Positions 23,960-33,900 of a DNA stretch of 38,255 nt are shown here, piece after piece. The notes under the pieces were generated by a model that did no database searches, had not been told where the DNA came from, and saw nothing but the letters and a program-made list of their open reading frames with translations. Within the stretch, counting starts at the first letter, position 1; each line of letters starts with the position of its first letter. A program made the position numbers and the translations under genes. Origin of the DNA: Phycisphaerae bacterium. Lineage in GTDB: Bacteria > Planctomycetota > Phycisphaerae > UBA1845 > PWPN01. The stretch covers positions 1 through 38,255 of the forward strand of contig DAOOIV010000050.1 in NCBI GenBank assembly GCA_035384605.1, written 5' to 3'.

Positions 23960-25276
23960 TTAGCGAACCATGCCGGGCAGCCATGTGCAGATTTGCGGGA
24001 ACGCAACGCACAAAACGGTGGCGATGACCAGGGCCATCACGAAAGGCACGCAGCCCTTGAACACAGCCTGCAAAGGCACGTCGCGCTCGATTCCGCCTAC
24101 CACGTATGCGCAGACCCCGACCGGCGGGGTAATCGTTCCGATCTGAGTGACCAGCACAATGATGACACCGAACCAGATCAGAAGCATGGGGTCCTGTTCG
24201 GGATACAATCCGTTGATGATCGGCCTGAAAATCGGAACCGTGAGCAATATCAACGCCAAGGCATCCACAAAGCATCCGGCAATGATGAAAAAGGTGATGA
24301 TCAGACCGACAATCACCCATGCCGGCAACGGCAGACCGCCCAGCCACGCGGCCAATTCGGTCGGGATGCCCGTGACCGTTAGAAACTTGCCGAAAATCAT
24401 TGCACCCGCCACGATGATCATGACCATCAGGCTTGTGCGCATCGTTTCCTGCAGCGCTCGCCAGACCATCTTCGCGGCCAGTTGCCTCTTGACCAGCGCG
24501 ATGACAATCGTGCCGCCGGCGCCGATGGCCGCTCCTTCGGTAGGGGTGAAGAAACCGGCGAACATGCCGCCGATCACCAGGAGGAACAGCGCAAGGGTCT
24601 CGCAAACACCCAGAAGGGAAACAAACTTGGCACCCCAACTCGTTGAGGGCGCGGCAGGCCCGTAACCGGGACGCCGGATGCACTCGACATAGATGAATAA
24701 TGTAAAGAGGCCCGCGGTCAACAGGCCCGGCAGTATCCCTGCGATGAACAACTTGCCAATCGACTGTTCGGTCATGATACCATAGACGATGAAAACAACG
24801 CTCGGCGGGATCATCATGCCCAACGTCCCGCCCGATGCGACCGTTCCGCAGGCTAACTCCATGCTGTATCCATATCGCTTCATCTCCGGCAACGCGACCA
24901 GCGACATGGTGGCGGCGGTCGCGGGCCCCGACCCGCAGATGGCCCCGAAGGCCGTGCAAGCACCCACGGTGGCCATCGCCAACCCGCCCGGCAGCGGTCC
25001 AAACCAATGGTAGGCCGTGTTGAAGAGCCGGCGGCTGATGCCGCAATGAAAGGCAACCTGGCCCATGAGCACAAAAAGAGGGATCACTGTGAGGCTGTGC
25101 TTGGAAAAAGTGTCACACAGCTCGGTCGTGGCCATGCTTACAGCCGCGTGAGGTGTGACGACCACGGCGAAACCGACAAACCCGACGATCGCCATGGCGA
25201 AAGCCACGGGCATGCTGCTGACCAGCAGCAACACCAGCACGATACAACCCAGTATCCCAATCTCGACGGGCGTCAT
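23960..25276 (-). CDS. dctM: TRAP transporter large permease DctM
   Basis: A 438-residue inner-membrane protein with about 12 hydrophobic segments, the channel-forming subunit of a tripartite ATP-independent periplasmic transporter driven by sodium or proton gradients. Typical blocks are GISRRLFNTAYHWFGPLPGG, then GAICGSGPATAATM, the GGTLGMMIPPSVVFIVYG loop (two re-entrant loop signatures) and TQIGTITPPVGVCAYV near the end. Its ATG overlaps the dctQ stop (ATGA). The length is that of the family. Confidence 0.96.
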   Translation of the reverse strand: MTPVEIGILGCIVLVLLLVSSMPVAFAMAIVGFVGFAVVVTPHAAVSMATTELCDTFSKHSLTVIPLFVLMGQVAFHCGISRRLFNTAYHWFGPLPGGLAMATVGACTAFGAICGSGPATAATMSLVALPEMKRYGYSMELACGTVASGGTLGMMIPPSVVFIVYGIMTEQSIGKLFIAGILPGLLTAGLFTLFIYVECIRRPGYGPAAPSTSWGAKFVSLLGVCETLALFLLVIGGMFAGFFTPTEGAAIGAGGTIVIALVKRQLAAKMVWRALQETMRTSLMVMIIVAGAMIFGKFLTVTGIPTELAAWLGGLPLPAWVIVGLIITFFIIAGCFVDALALILLTVPIFRPIINGLYPEQDPMLLIWFGVIIVLVTQIGTITPPVGVCAYVVGGIERDVPLQAVFKGCVPFVMALVIATVLCVAFPQICTWLPGMVR

Positions 25277-25803
25277 GGCTTAATCAGTTCCTTGCCTGGA
25301 TGAAACAAATGGTAAATGGTCACCAGGCACACAACCGCACAAGATGCGGCCAGAACGTACGGCACCCAAAAGTCGGGCATCTGCAGCGTCGGGGTCACCT
25401 GACCATTGGCTTTAAGCGACATGCCGTAACTGACGCACTCCACGGTCAAAAACCCGAACAGGAGAACGACGCAGATGCGGACAAGGGTGTCCACCACGAT
25501 TCGGCCCCGCCGCGACAGTTTCTGAAAGAAGTACTCGATCGCGACGTGTCCCTTGCAGGCCGTCGTATACGGAATTGCTGCCGCCGCGGTGACGGCCGCT
25601 GCGACACAGACGACGTCAACCACGCCCGTCACGGAAATGCGAAAGATGCGAAGGATCACCTCCGCGCAAGTCAGGAGCATCATCGTGATAATGCCCAGGG
25701 CCGCGATGATCTCCAGGACATAGACCAGCATCCTGACGCTGCGAGCGTACGCCGTCCAGAAACCGGAAAGCTTCGAAATGATCGGTTGCACCGCGCCCAT
25801 CAT
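25273..25803 (-). CDS. dctQ: TRAP transporter small permease DctQ
   Basis: A 176-residue inner-membrane protein with four predicted helices (about 26-48, 58-78, 100-122 and 140-162) and the family's loop CKGHVAIEYFF between helices 2 and 3. It joins DctM to the binding protein. It starts in a 4-base overlap with dctP (ATGA) and has no ribosome-binding site of its own, so it depends on coupling. Confidence 0.93.
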   Translation of the reverse strand: MMGAVQPIISKLSGFWTAYARSVRMLVYVLEIIAALGIITMMLLTCAEVILRIFRISVTGVVDVVCVAAAVTAAAAIPYTTACKGHVAIEYFFQKLSRRGRIVVDTLVRICVVLLFGFLTVECVSYGMSLKANGQVTPTLQMPDFWVPYVLAASCAVVCLVTIYHLFHPGKELIKP

Positions 25804-26855
25804 TCTGGTTTCGACGCCGCCGATTGGGCAATCATCATCTGGATGTCCTTGAGAAACGCGGCACCCGGCAAGGACTTGGCCTCGGCCGCAGCCACGTACT
25901 CATCGATAATGGGCTGAACGCGCTCCTTCCACCTTTCCTGCTGCTCGGGGGACAGAGTAATGATCTCACGCCCCAGTCCCTTGACGAAAGCCAGTCCCTC
26001 TTGGTCGGCCTGATCCCAAGCAGCGCCTTGCTTGAACACCCACTCGCGGCTGGTTTCGGTAAACACCTTCTGGATGTCTTCCGCCAGGTTGTCCCAGGTT
26101 TTCTTGTTCATCACCACAAACATCGCTGTCGTGTAACCGATACAGGAGGTATCGGTGACGAAGTTGATCGCCTCACCCTGCTTCCAGCCCTTCAGCGTCT
26201 CAATGGGGCAGAAAGTCGCCTCGACGACGCCCTTTTGGAGGGCCTCGTAGGTGTCGCCCTGTTGCATGGCAACGGGAACGCCGCCAAGGGCCTCGACGAT
26301 CTTGGTGGACAGCCCGGTGGCGCGGACCTTCAGCCCCTTCATGTCTTCCAGCGTACGAACCGCCTTCTTGGAGGCCAGGATGCCCGGCCCGTGAGCATGG
26401 ACGTAAAGCACGTGCACGTCGCTGAGTTCAGCAGGCTCATACTTCATCGTCAGTTCCGTGGCTATTCGAGTAGCGGTGACCCCGTTCGGATAACCAAGAG
26501 GCAGGTCGAGTCCTTCGAGCAGCTTGAACCTCCCGCGCGTATATGCGAAACAACTCATTCCGATGTCGGAGATTCCGTTGACCACGCCATCATAGCATTT
26601 GTCCGCAGCGGTCAGCGTGCCGCCGGGATGAATCTTGATCTTGACCCTCCCATCAGTGCGCTTTTCGATCTCCTCCGCCCAGGCCTTGGCCGTCTGGCAT
26701 ACGATGTGCACGTCCGGGAAGAAGATGCTGTAGTTCATTTCGATCGGCTTGGCCTTGCCGCCGGCGCCTCGATCCTTGCACCCGGCGACCAGGACAATCC
26801 CCAACACCGACACGGCGATGGCAATCAACGAAACGACCTTCATGGTTCTGCTCAT
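25800..26855 (-). CDS. dctP: TRAP transporter substrate-binding lipoprotein DctP
   Basis: A 351-residue periplasmic binding protein. GGGAGG 6 bases before ATG 26855 makes it the operon's best-initiated gene. The signal peptide ends in the lipobox LVAGC with Cys26, so it is membrane-anchored, which is less common than free DctP. The conserved Arg that clamps the substrate carboxylate lies in the LKVRATGLS segment, and the GDTYEALQKGVVEATFCP block is standard. TRAP systems take up carboxylates, sialic acids, ectoines or similar; the substrate here is not readable. Confidence 0.95.
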   Translation of the reverse strand: MSRTMKVVSLIAIAVSVLGIVLVAGCKDRGAGGKAKPIEMNYSIFFPDVHIVCQTAKAWAEEIEKRTDGRVKIKIHPGGTLTAADKCYDGVVNGISDIGMSCFAYTRGRFKLLEGLDLPLGYPNGVTATRIATELTMKYEPAELSDVHVLYVHAHGPGILASKKAVRTLEDMKGLKVRATGLSTKIVEALGGVPVAMQQGDTYEALQKGVVEATFCPIETLKGWKQGEAINFVTDTSCIGYTTAMFVVMNKKTWDNLAEDIQKVFTETSREWVFKQGAAWDQADQEGLAFVKGLGREIITLSPEQQERWKERVQPIIDEYVAAAEAKSLPGAAFLKDIQMMIAQSAASKPE

Positions 26856-26950
26856 GTCAAACCTCCCTCAACGAGTCCATTGCCTGACAAAGGCCCCTCG
26901 GCCTGTGATCTGATGCAGACACACGCTGCTCGAAGGGATCAAGACAAGGC

Positions 26951-26979
26951 AGTCTATAGGGTTGACTGCGGCCTGTCAA
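26951..26979 (-). promoter_or_regulatory. Putative sigma70-type promoter of the TRAP-usp operon
   Basis: On the minus strand a perfect TTGACA (26979-26974) is followed after 17 bases by TAGACT (26956-26951). An overlapping TATAGA gives a 15-base spacer. It lies about 96 bases before the dctP start. Confidence 0.5.
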
Positions 26980-27082
26980 AGCCCAAGCCGACCCCGTCAG
27001 GGACCTCATTCGGCAACTTCAGCCGGCTCACCATGTTCTATCGGCGGTATGCCCGCCTGTAACCTGCCTGCCGACAGCGGCA

Positions 27083-28561
27083 TCACGTTTTGTGCGAACC
27101 CCTGCCCGATAGGTAAATGAGTCCACGGATCCATTGCCATAAGGTAAGCACAATGAATGTCAGCAGAAAGGACCAGCCGACCGCCGCGGCAAACAAGTGT
27201 CCTCCTCGCATGAAGAAGGTTTGCCGGTTGCACAGAGGCACCGAAGCGACAACGGCCCCGGGACCTTCATCGCGAGTACGCTGAGCTATGACCCGGCCAC
27301 GGGGGTCAATGATTTGGGTTATGCCGGAGCTGGCCGCCCGGACGGCGCTCCGACGCAGCTCAATCGAGCGCATCGGAGCCATATCGGCATGCTGCCACTG
27401 CTCCTGGGCCGGCCAACGCGCGGGGTCCATCACCGGAACGAGGATGAGCGTTGCTCCAAGCCTTGCCAGATGGCGAGGGTGATCGGTGAAGAGGCCGTCA
27501 TAGCAGACGTACATGCCGATCCGCCCGTACGTCGTATCGAACGCCGCTTGTGACCGGGCGGGATTCCCGTCGTCAAAGAACGGCAAGGGAACTGCCTTGG
27601 CTTGGGTGCCGACGATACCGGCACGACCGATGAGCATGGCCACGTTATCGTAGCGACAGCTTCCGGCCTGCGATGTGATGTGCGCGCCCACGCAGGCGTA
27701 CAGGTCGTGTTCTCGGGCCAGTTCAGCGAGCCCCGATACCATTCGATGATCTTCTGTCGCCGCTTCTGTGATGGTATGCTCCGGCAAAACGATGAAGGCG
27801 GGCGTCGGCCGAGCCGATGCTGCACGGGCGGCTAAATCGAGGTACTCGCGATATCGAAGCTCTTCGCCTTGCACGCAGGCGACGGTCACTGTGTCCTGAA
27901 GCACGAACGACGGAGGCTGAGAAATGACGCCGACCACAATAACTCCTGCCGCCATCACCACGGCCGGTATCCAGGCCCGACGACGGCGCTGCCACAGTCC
28001 GTAAGCCACCGCGGCATTGACTGCCACCAGAAGCAGAGACAGGAAGTACACGCCGCCGATCGAGGCGATTTGCGCCACCCGGAGATTGTGCGACTGACTG
28101 TACCCGAATGCCAGAAAGGAAAACCGCAGGCGAGGTAGCCCCTCACATCTCAGCACCTCGGCTCCGACAAACGCCAGCGGCACGGCCCACAACATGGACG
28201 CAGGACCGAATCGCACCGTCAGCAGTCGGGCGACCCGGAACGCGAAGCCCATCCACACCGCAAGAACGATGATGGTCGCGCCGGCTATCGGCCCGGCGAT
28301 TTTGATGAGCCAATCAAGCCCGATCCGATAAAAGACCAACCCGAGAACGATGCCAAAAAGCCACGTCGCGGCCGGCGACAATCGCGGAAACATCATCAGC
28401 CACGGAACCAAGGCAATCCATGCAAGGAAATGCAGACCGAGGGGACGGAAGCAGGCGGCCAGCAGTCCGCCGGACGCCGCCGCCACAAGGAATGCCGTCG
28501 GCCAGGAAAACCTGCCGGGTTCGGTCGTTGGATCGACAATCGGGTCACCGGCGGTAGGCAT
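27083..28561 (-). CDS. lnt: Apolipoprotein N-acyltransferase-like protein (Lnt)
   Basis: A 492-residue membrane enzyme with about six N-terminal helices (roughly 20-215), a periplasmic nitrilase-fold domain (about 223-445) and a last helix. Lnt adds the third acyl chain to lipoproteins. The nitrilase triad is complete: Glu261 (VLPEHTITE), Lys322 (TQAKAVPLPF) and Cys353 (YVCYDGLF). E. coli Lnt has VCYE at the last site, so VCYD is a small change. Arg-rich REPL-type contacts (IELRRSAVRAASSGITQIID) are conserved. The window encodes at least two lipoproteins, which are possible clients. GGGAG lies about 11 bases before ATG 28561. A paralogue with another acyl acceptor cannot be excluded. Confidence 0.85.
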   Translation of the reverse strand: MPTAGDPIVDPTTEPGRFSWPTAFLVAAASGGLLAACFRPLGLHFLAWIALVPWLMMFPRLSPAATWLFGIVLGLVFYRIGLDWLIKIAGPIAGATIIVLAVWMGFAFRVARLLTVRFGPASMLWAVPLAFVGAEVLRCEGLPRLRFSFLAFGYSQSHNLRVAQIASIGGVYFLSLLLVAVNAAVAYGLWQRRRRAWIPAVVMAAGVIVVGVISQPPSFVLQDTVTVACVQGEELRYREYLDLAARAASARPTPAFIVLPEHTITEAATEDHRMVSGLAELAREHDLYACVGAHITSQAGSCRYDNVAMLIGRAGIVGTQAKAVPLPFFDDGNPARSQAAFDTTYGRIGMYVCYDGLFTDHPRHLARLGATLILVPVMDPARWPAQEQWQHADMAPMRSIELRRSAVRAASSGITQIIDPRGRVIAQRTRDEGPGAVVASVPLCNRQTFFMRGGHLFAAAVGWSFLLTFIVLTLWQWIRGLIYLSGRGSHKT

Positions 28562-28708
28562 GGGCGGAGACTCTCCCGGCTACAGCAACAGCGGCGTATC
28601 CTGTACCATCTCCTTCTATTGGATACTATGCAAGCAGTAGGCAGAAGTCATCAGGAATGAGTGAGAAAAAAACCTGCAGGAACAGACCAACGCATTCCGT
28701 CGTGATCC

Positions 28709-30613
28709 TCACCAGAGACTGGGCGGCCGGGGACGAAGCTCAATGGTTTCGCCGATCGCCGGCGGGGTAAAAGGAACGAATTCGCCGTCCTGCCAGTGCA
28801 GCCACCTGAGCGACGGGTGCTCGAGCGGTACGGCAAAATGGAACAGGGCCTCGGCCGGGCGAAGATCGGGCGTCAGCTCCGTTACGTCGATGGTCAGGTC
28901 GCTGAGTTTCACGCGCTGTCCGAGAGACATCGGCCTTCGCTCACTCCGGAAGAGGTGGTCAAAGCGCCAGGCGATGAAACTGTCTTCCGGCCGGATGGAC
29001 AACGTGTTCTTGTCCAACCGGCGGATTTTGACTGCCGGCAATGCGGGGGCCAGAACGCGCGTGTGGCGGGGCACCGGCTGGCCGGCCAGTTCCCGCTGCA
29101 CCGAAAGATACATGGCGTGCATCACGCTCGGGGCGTTCACGATGATGAGAGTCTGTTGCTCGACGGAACCATCGAGCGCGGTTCGGACCGTAAGTTCATC
29201 GTTGAATCTCTTGAAGCCCATCGGAAATGCCGCCTGCACGGCCAGGGCCACGGGGGCAAGTACGATGTGCAGGCATACAAAGGACCAGGCGACGACACGA
29301 CAAAGACGCCGAGCATGCGGATGACCGTTCCGGCCGGGTGCCCGGAGAGGCTTGTCAGCCACAGCACCGACAGACAAGCCGCCGACGGCCCCCGAGTGGT
29401 TCTCAAGCCGCAGGACGTCTAAAAGAAACTGGGCGAGCATGCCCATTGCGCCGATGCCCGCAAACACCAGAAGCCGGTTGGCCGGAAACGTTGCACAAGC
29501 GGGCACCAGTGACAAGGCCATGCCCAGCGCCCAGAAGCGAGCAACCGGATCGCGGCGAAGCAGCGGCCATGCTACGGCCGCCAGAACAATGGTAATCCCC
29601 ACGCCGAGAAGCTGGAGCAGCAACATGAGACGGTTCGGCAGAAGAATCGCAGCCTCGGCCGGCAGTCCCGCCCACTGGCCAAGCATCAGAAGAGGAATCC
29701 GCTGAATGACGCTCAGGGCGAACACCGCCGGCTCCCGGAAGGGGTCCACGTAGAGCCCGAGGTACTGCACGCCATGGCCGCCAAGCGTCCAGGCAACTCG
29801 CCAGACGATCAGGACCGTGAGGTAGGGAAGCATGATGAAGACTTTTTGCCGCCACCTGCACCGGTCCAGGCATACGGTATAAGCTACCAGGTAGGCAAAT
29901 GTGCCGACGCCGGCCTCGGCCGACAGCAGGCTGGCGGCGGTGCAGAGCCATGCAGGTACGGCACTGCCGGTTCGCCCCTGGCGCCGCCGGCGATCGTGAG
30001 CCAGAATGGCCAGCACTCCGAACACACCCGAGACAATCGCGTTGCGGTTGGACAACCACGCGGCGGGCATGCTGTGCGCGTCGTCGACCGCAAACAGCAC
30101 CATGGCCAGCCCGGCCGCTATGCCCGCCCCCATCATCCGTCGATACAGCGCCGCCGCTGCCAGAACCAGCAACCCATACCACATTATGCTCTGCGCGTGC
30201 ATCAGCCACGCCGTATCAGGCCACAGGTGGTAGTCGATCCAGTGAGTCAGAATGGTCAGCGGCCGCCAGAAACTGCCCTTGGCCTCGGGCACAGTCCACC
30301 ACGGCAGCACGCCGTGGTCCATCAATTCCAGGGTTCGTGCAGCATCCCCGTCGAGAAAGCGGAACATGTCCCAGATCGATCCCGAGAATGCGAGGCATCT
30401 CGTCGAGCCCCGAATGGTGAGACGATGAAAGTCGTCATCAAACACCCACCCCAGGCGCAACGATGGCGACACCAGTATCATCGCGATCAGGGCGACGAGG
30501 ATCGGCCATCCGGGTCTGCAAAGGAAACGACATAGCCGGCCGCGCCATGTGCCGCTTTGTGTGTTCGCTGATGACTCCCCACCCGCAAGCTTCACTTCCT
30601 TCACTTCTCGCAT
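28709..30613 (-). CDS. Polytopic membrane protein, GT-C glycosyltransferase-like
   Basis: A 634-residue membrane protein with about ten hydrophobic helices over residues 35-460 and a soluble C-terminal part of about 170 residues, probably outside the cytoplasm. After the first helix comes WVFDDDFHRL, an acidic motif in the first outer loop like that of GT-C glycosyltransferases and oligosaccharide transferases, which use polyprenyl-phosphate sugars. I see no further family block, so this is a fold-level guess. ATG 30613 is my start; GTG 30619 in the same frame is possible, and neither has a strong ribosome-binding site. It follows no obvious partner gene. The 290 bases upstream of it show no coding frame I trust. 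Confidence 0.7.
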   Translation of the reverse strand: MREVKEVKLAGGESSANTQSGTWRGRLCRFLCRPGWPILVALIAMILVSPSLRLGWVFDDDFHRLTIRGSTRCLAFSGSIWDMFRFLDGDAARTLELMDHGVLPWWTVPEAKGSFWRPLTILTHWIDYHLWPDTAWLMHAQSIMWYGLLVLAAAALYRRMMGAGIAAGLAMVLFAVDDAHSMPAAWLSNRNAIVSGVFGVLAILAHDRRRRQGRTGSAVPAWLCTAASLLSAEAGVGTFAYLVAYTVCLDRCRWRQKVFIMLPYLTVLIVWRVAWTLGGHGVQYLGLYVDPFREPAVFALSVIQRIPLLMLGQWAGLPAEAAILLPNRLMLLLQLLGVGITIVLAAVAWPLLRRDPVARFWALGMALSLVPACATFPANRLLVFAGIGAMGMLAQFLLDVLRLENHSGAVGGLSVGAVADKPLRAPGRNGHPHARRLCRVVAWSFVCLHIVLAPVALAVQAAFPMGFKRFNDELTVRTALDGSVEQQTLIIVNAPSVMHAMYLSVQRELAGQPVPRHTRVLAPALPAVKIRRLDKNTLSIRPEDSFIAWRFDHLFRSERRPMSLGQRVKLSDLTIDVTELTPDLRPAEALFHFAVPLEHPSLRWLHWQDGEFVPFTPPAIGETIELRPRPPSLW

Positions 30614-30903
30614 GTCCACGGCTCAAAAGGCTACCGGCCAAGGCCGCGACGGGCAACAGGGCGGTGCTGCTGGTGCCCTCGCGAAGATGTTGACGGAGAC
30701 GATGGCGGAATACTGCTTCACCAAGCGCGCTTGCTGTTGCCGCTCTTGACAAGTCTCACAAGCCGCCAGTGGCACCCTCAGAAGAGGCAGGAGTGACCAA
30801 CAAGAAAAACCACCATGTGGACCAAGGCGGTCCGACGCAAGTGAGCCCGCCGGAGGTGCTCTGGCAACGATCCCGGCTCAGCATTGCTGCCTGCTCGTTC
30901 ATG

Positions 30904-33900
30904 TCACCGGAAAACGAGAAAACCAAAGTCTTCCGGACGGCTGTCGTGAGATGTTCCTCGTTCATTGCCCCAAACCGTGGGCAATGCCCCGCCGACCTGC
31001 CGCCAACGCTGGACACCCAAACCCCAGACCTGACCAGGGCTGGGAGCCGGCCGCTTCAGGTCACTGAAGGGGACCGCAATTTCAATCTGCCAAGCATCGT
31101 CCTTGACCACTGCCCTGCGTTCCACGTTCTTGGCGTTCAGGCCGTCGGCGTTCGCGTGGCCGCCGCTGCTGCCGGTGCCGTCCCACTTCGTGCCCAGGAC
31201 GTTAAAAATGAGCTGATAATAGGACTTGTACTCCAGCTTCGGATCCAGATAAATGATAATGCAGTCGTCCGCCCAGACGGAACCGTCGTCTTTGTCGCAC
31301 CGCTTCAAGATCTGAGAAGGCTGGGGCTCGACGCACCTGGCTGCAAAGTAGAGAGCCTGATCGTCGTATGCGACGGCAAATTCAGTTTCCTGGGGGTTCT
31401 TGCTGCTGTCCAGGAAAACGGTGTTCTTGAACTTCACGCGGCTCTGCCAGAACGGCTCGGTGAGTTCGCCGTCAATAACAGGCTTGGTATCGATCTTGAC
31501 GGCCTGAGTCCAGGGCTTGTGCCCTTCTCGCGCAGACGCTGGATTGACGAGCGCTTCGGCGTTGGCTCGCCAGAGCGAGTCCGGCCGGTGGCGGATCAGC
31601 CTGGACATCCAAACGCCGGCTTCCTGATCGCGTTTCTCTTCGTGCAGTGCTGCCACAATCTTGTAGACCCACTTGGGCCAGCTTTCGGCCTCAGGGTGCT
31701 CCTCCGCCAGCCGCCCATAGTCAGCAAGTATCTCGTCTGCTGATGCTTTCTGACCCAGTATGTCCATCAGGCTGGAAAGGTCGTCCACGGACACTCGCTT
31801 TCCATATTTCGACCAGAATGCGTCGACGGCCTTCTTGGCGTCCTCCAGCCTGCCTTGCTCCCGAAGGGACTTGGCCTGTTCGGCTGTGCGTCTGATCGCT
31901 GACTCGTTGACCATGGCCAGTTGGGTACCGTCGCCCACCGGCTGATATAGCGGCCCGATCTTGCCGACCGGCTTCATGCGAAAGATCCGCACGCCATAGG
32001 GAGGAAACGTCAGATCAATGGGACGAGCCTGGCGCACCGGTTCGCGATCCTCCGACGGCGGCCAGGCGTCCATGGTGTGGAAGTCCCGACGATTCATGCT
32101 CCAGGCCTGCGGTTGCTCGGCCATGACTTCCTTGATTACAATCTCGTCGCCCCACCCGAACGAGAAGGTCACCGTGGCTTGCCTGGGCTCGCAGTTGGCG
32201 GCCAACAACCATACCTCACCGGCAACCTCCTTGATCATCACGTCGATTCGGGCACTGGGATTCTCGATTCGAGAATGGGTCAGCAAAGCGGAATCCGGCT
32301 TGGGGTCAGGCGCAAACCACACCGGCTCGAGTCGACGGATTTCCCGCGTGCAGCGCAGGATACTCGCGTAATGGTCGTCATCCTCGTTCCTGACACCCAG
32401 CGCGTACCATGAGATGCCCTTGGCTCCGTGAATCAGAGCCAGGTAGACACCGAGCCGGTTCTCCACCGGAGATAGAATCGGTCCCCAGGACGCATTGACC
32501 ACGAACACCGGCTTCTTGTGCTGGACGCACTGATACGCTACGTCAACCGCGTAACCCTGGTATGAGAACGGCTGTCCGACGATGTGGGGATAGGGATCGA
32601 TCGAAAAGACGTCCACAAAGGCCGATGAACGCGGATAGTAGGTCGGATATAGATCATTCAGCATCGTGAAATGATTCGGGTCGTGTTCATGGATGAAGTC
32701 CGATCGCCGCTTGTCCATGGCCATGATCTCGGGGCTGTGACCGGCCTCGTCGGACATGAGGTAGCCCAGAAGGGCCGGGTGATGCCTCAAGGCCAGGAGC
32801 TGGTTGCGAGCCCTCTTCCGTTCAAATTCGTGATCTACGTTCGGCACATGCCCTATGACCATGAAGCCTGAATCCTCAGCGCGGTCGAGAATGGCCAGCC
32901 GCGCGCTGTCGGGGGCGACGTCGTACGTTTCCAGCGTGGTATTGAAGCCGTAATCGGCCAAACATGCCTCGGCCTTGGCATAGTAAAGGTAAACCGGGAA
33001 AAACGGCTCGCCGTCGACCAGAATGTTGTTGTTCTCATCCGTTGAAACGCGATGCGCGGGCCGTCGAGCGCTGAGGCCGGCGCCGTACGCCTCGACCTCG
33101 TTGAAAGCGACGCAATCCGCGGCAGGCCCCGCCGTCTCAAGAACTTCAATCTTGATGTAGCGAAGGTATGTGGGCTCCTTCAAAGGCACGTCGTGCCAAG
33201 GGGAACCGCTGTTAAGGTCCAACTCGACGACCGCCAATTCCTTCAACGAGTCCACATCCATGCCGCCCAGAATACGCAATCGGGTCGGGCGCGCCGGGGG
33301 CCCCTTTTCCTTGTCGAAAATCACAACCGCGTCCTTGCGCTCTTGATCTCGATGCTCCTCGGCCGGGCCGGAGTGAATACGGAAACGATGAATCCGACTG
33401 AGACCGGGAACGTATTTCGCTCGGCCGTTCAGGCCCAGCAACACCCACTGCTGGTTGATGGGCAACCCCTCCTTCGAAATCCAGCTTGTGTCTTCAAGCC
33501 CGTCCACCAGGTTCTGCCCCTCGGACACCCAGTACTCCTGGTCTTCCCTCCCATAAAGACTGGAAGTCTTCAGGCAATTCAGCACCTCCGGTACGTCCGT
33601 CTTTTGGGGTTCCGCTTCGGTGGCGGCTTCGACATAAATGTCGCCGTCTTTGACCGAGAATCGCCAAAATGCTCCCGGAACATGGTTCTCTGGCAACGGG
33701 CCGTGATAGGGGCGCGGGACCTCCCAGAAACGCCGGCGAGGATCGTACTTCATGCACATGTCCCACCGCCGGTCTGTCGGCGGCTGATTCTTGCTGATCC
33801 GCTTGTAGAAAATGGTCCGACCATCCCGCCCGATCACCGCGTCGTCGACGGCGGGTTGCTCGTCGACCGTGACGTATCGCGCTTGTCCCCACGATCCGTC

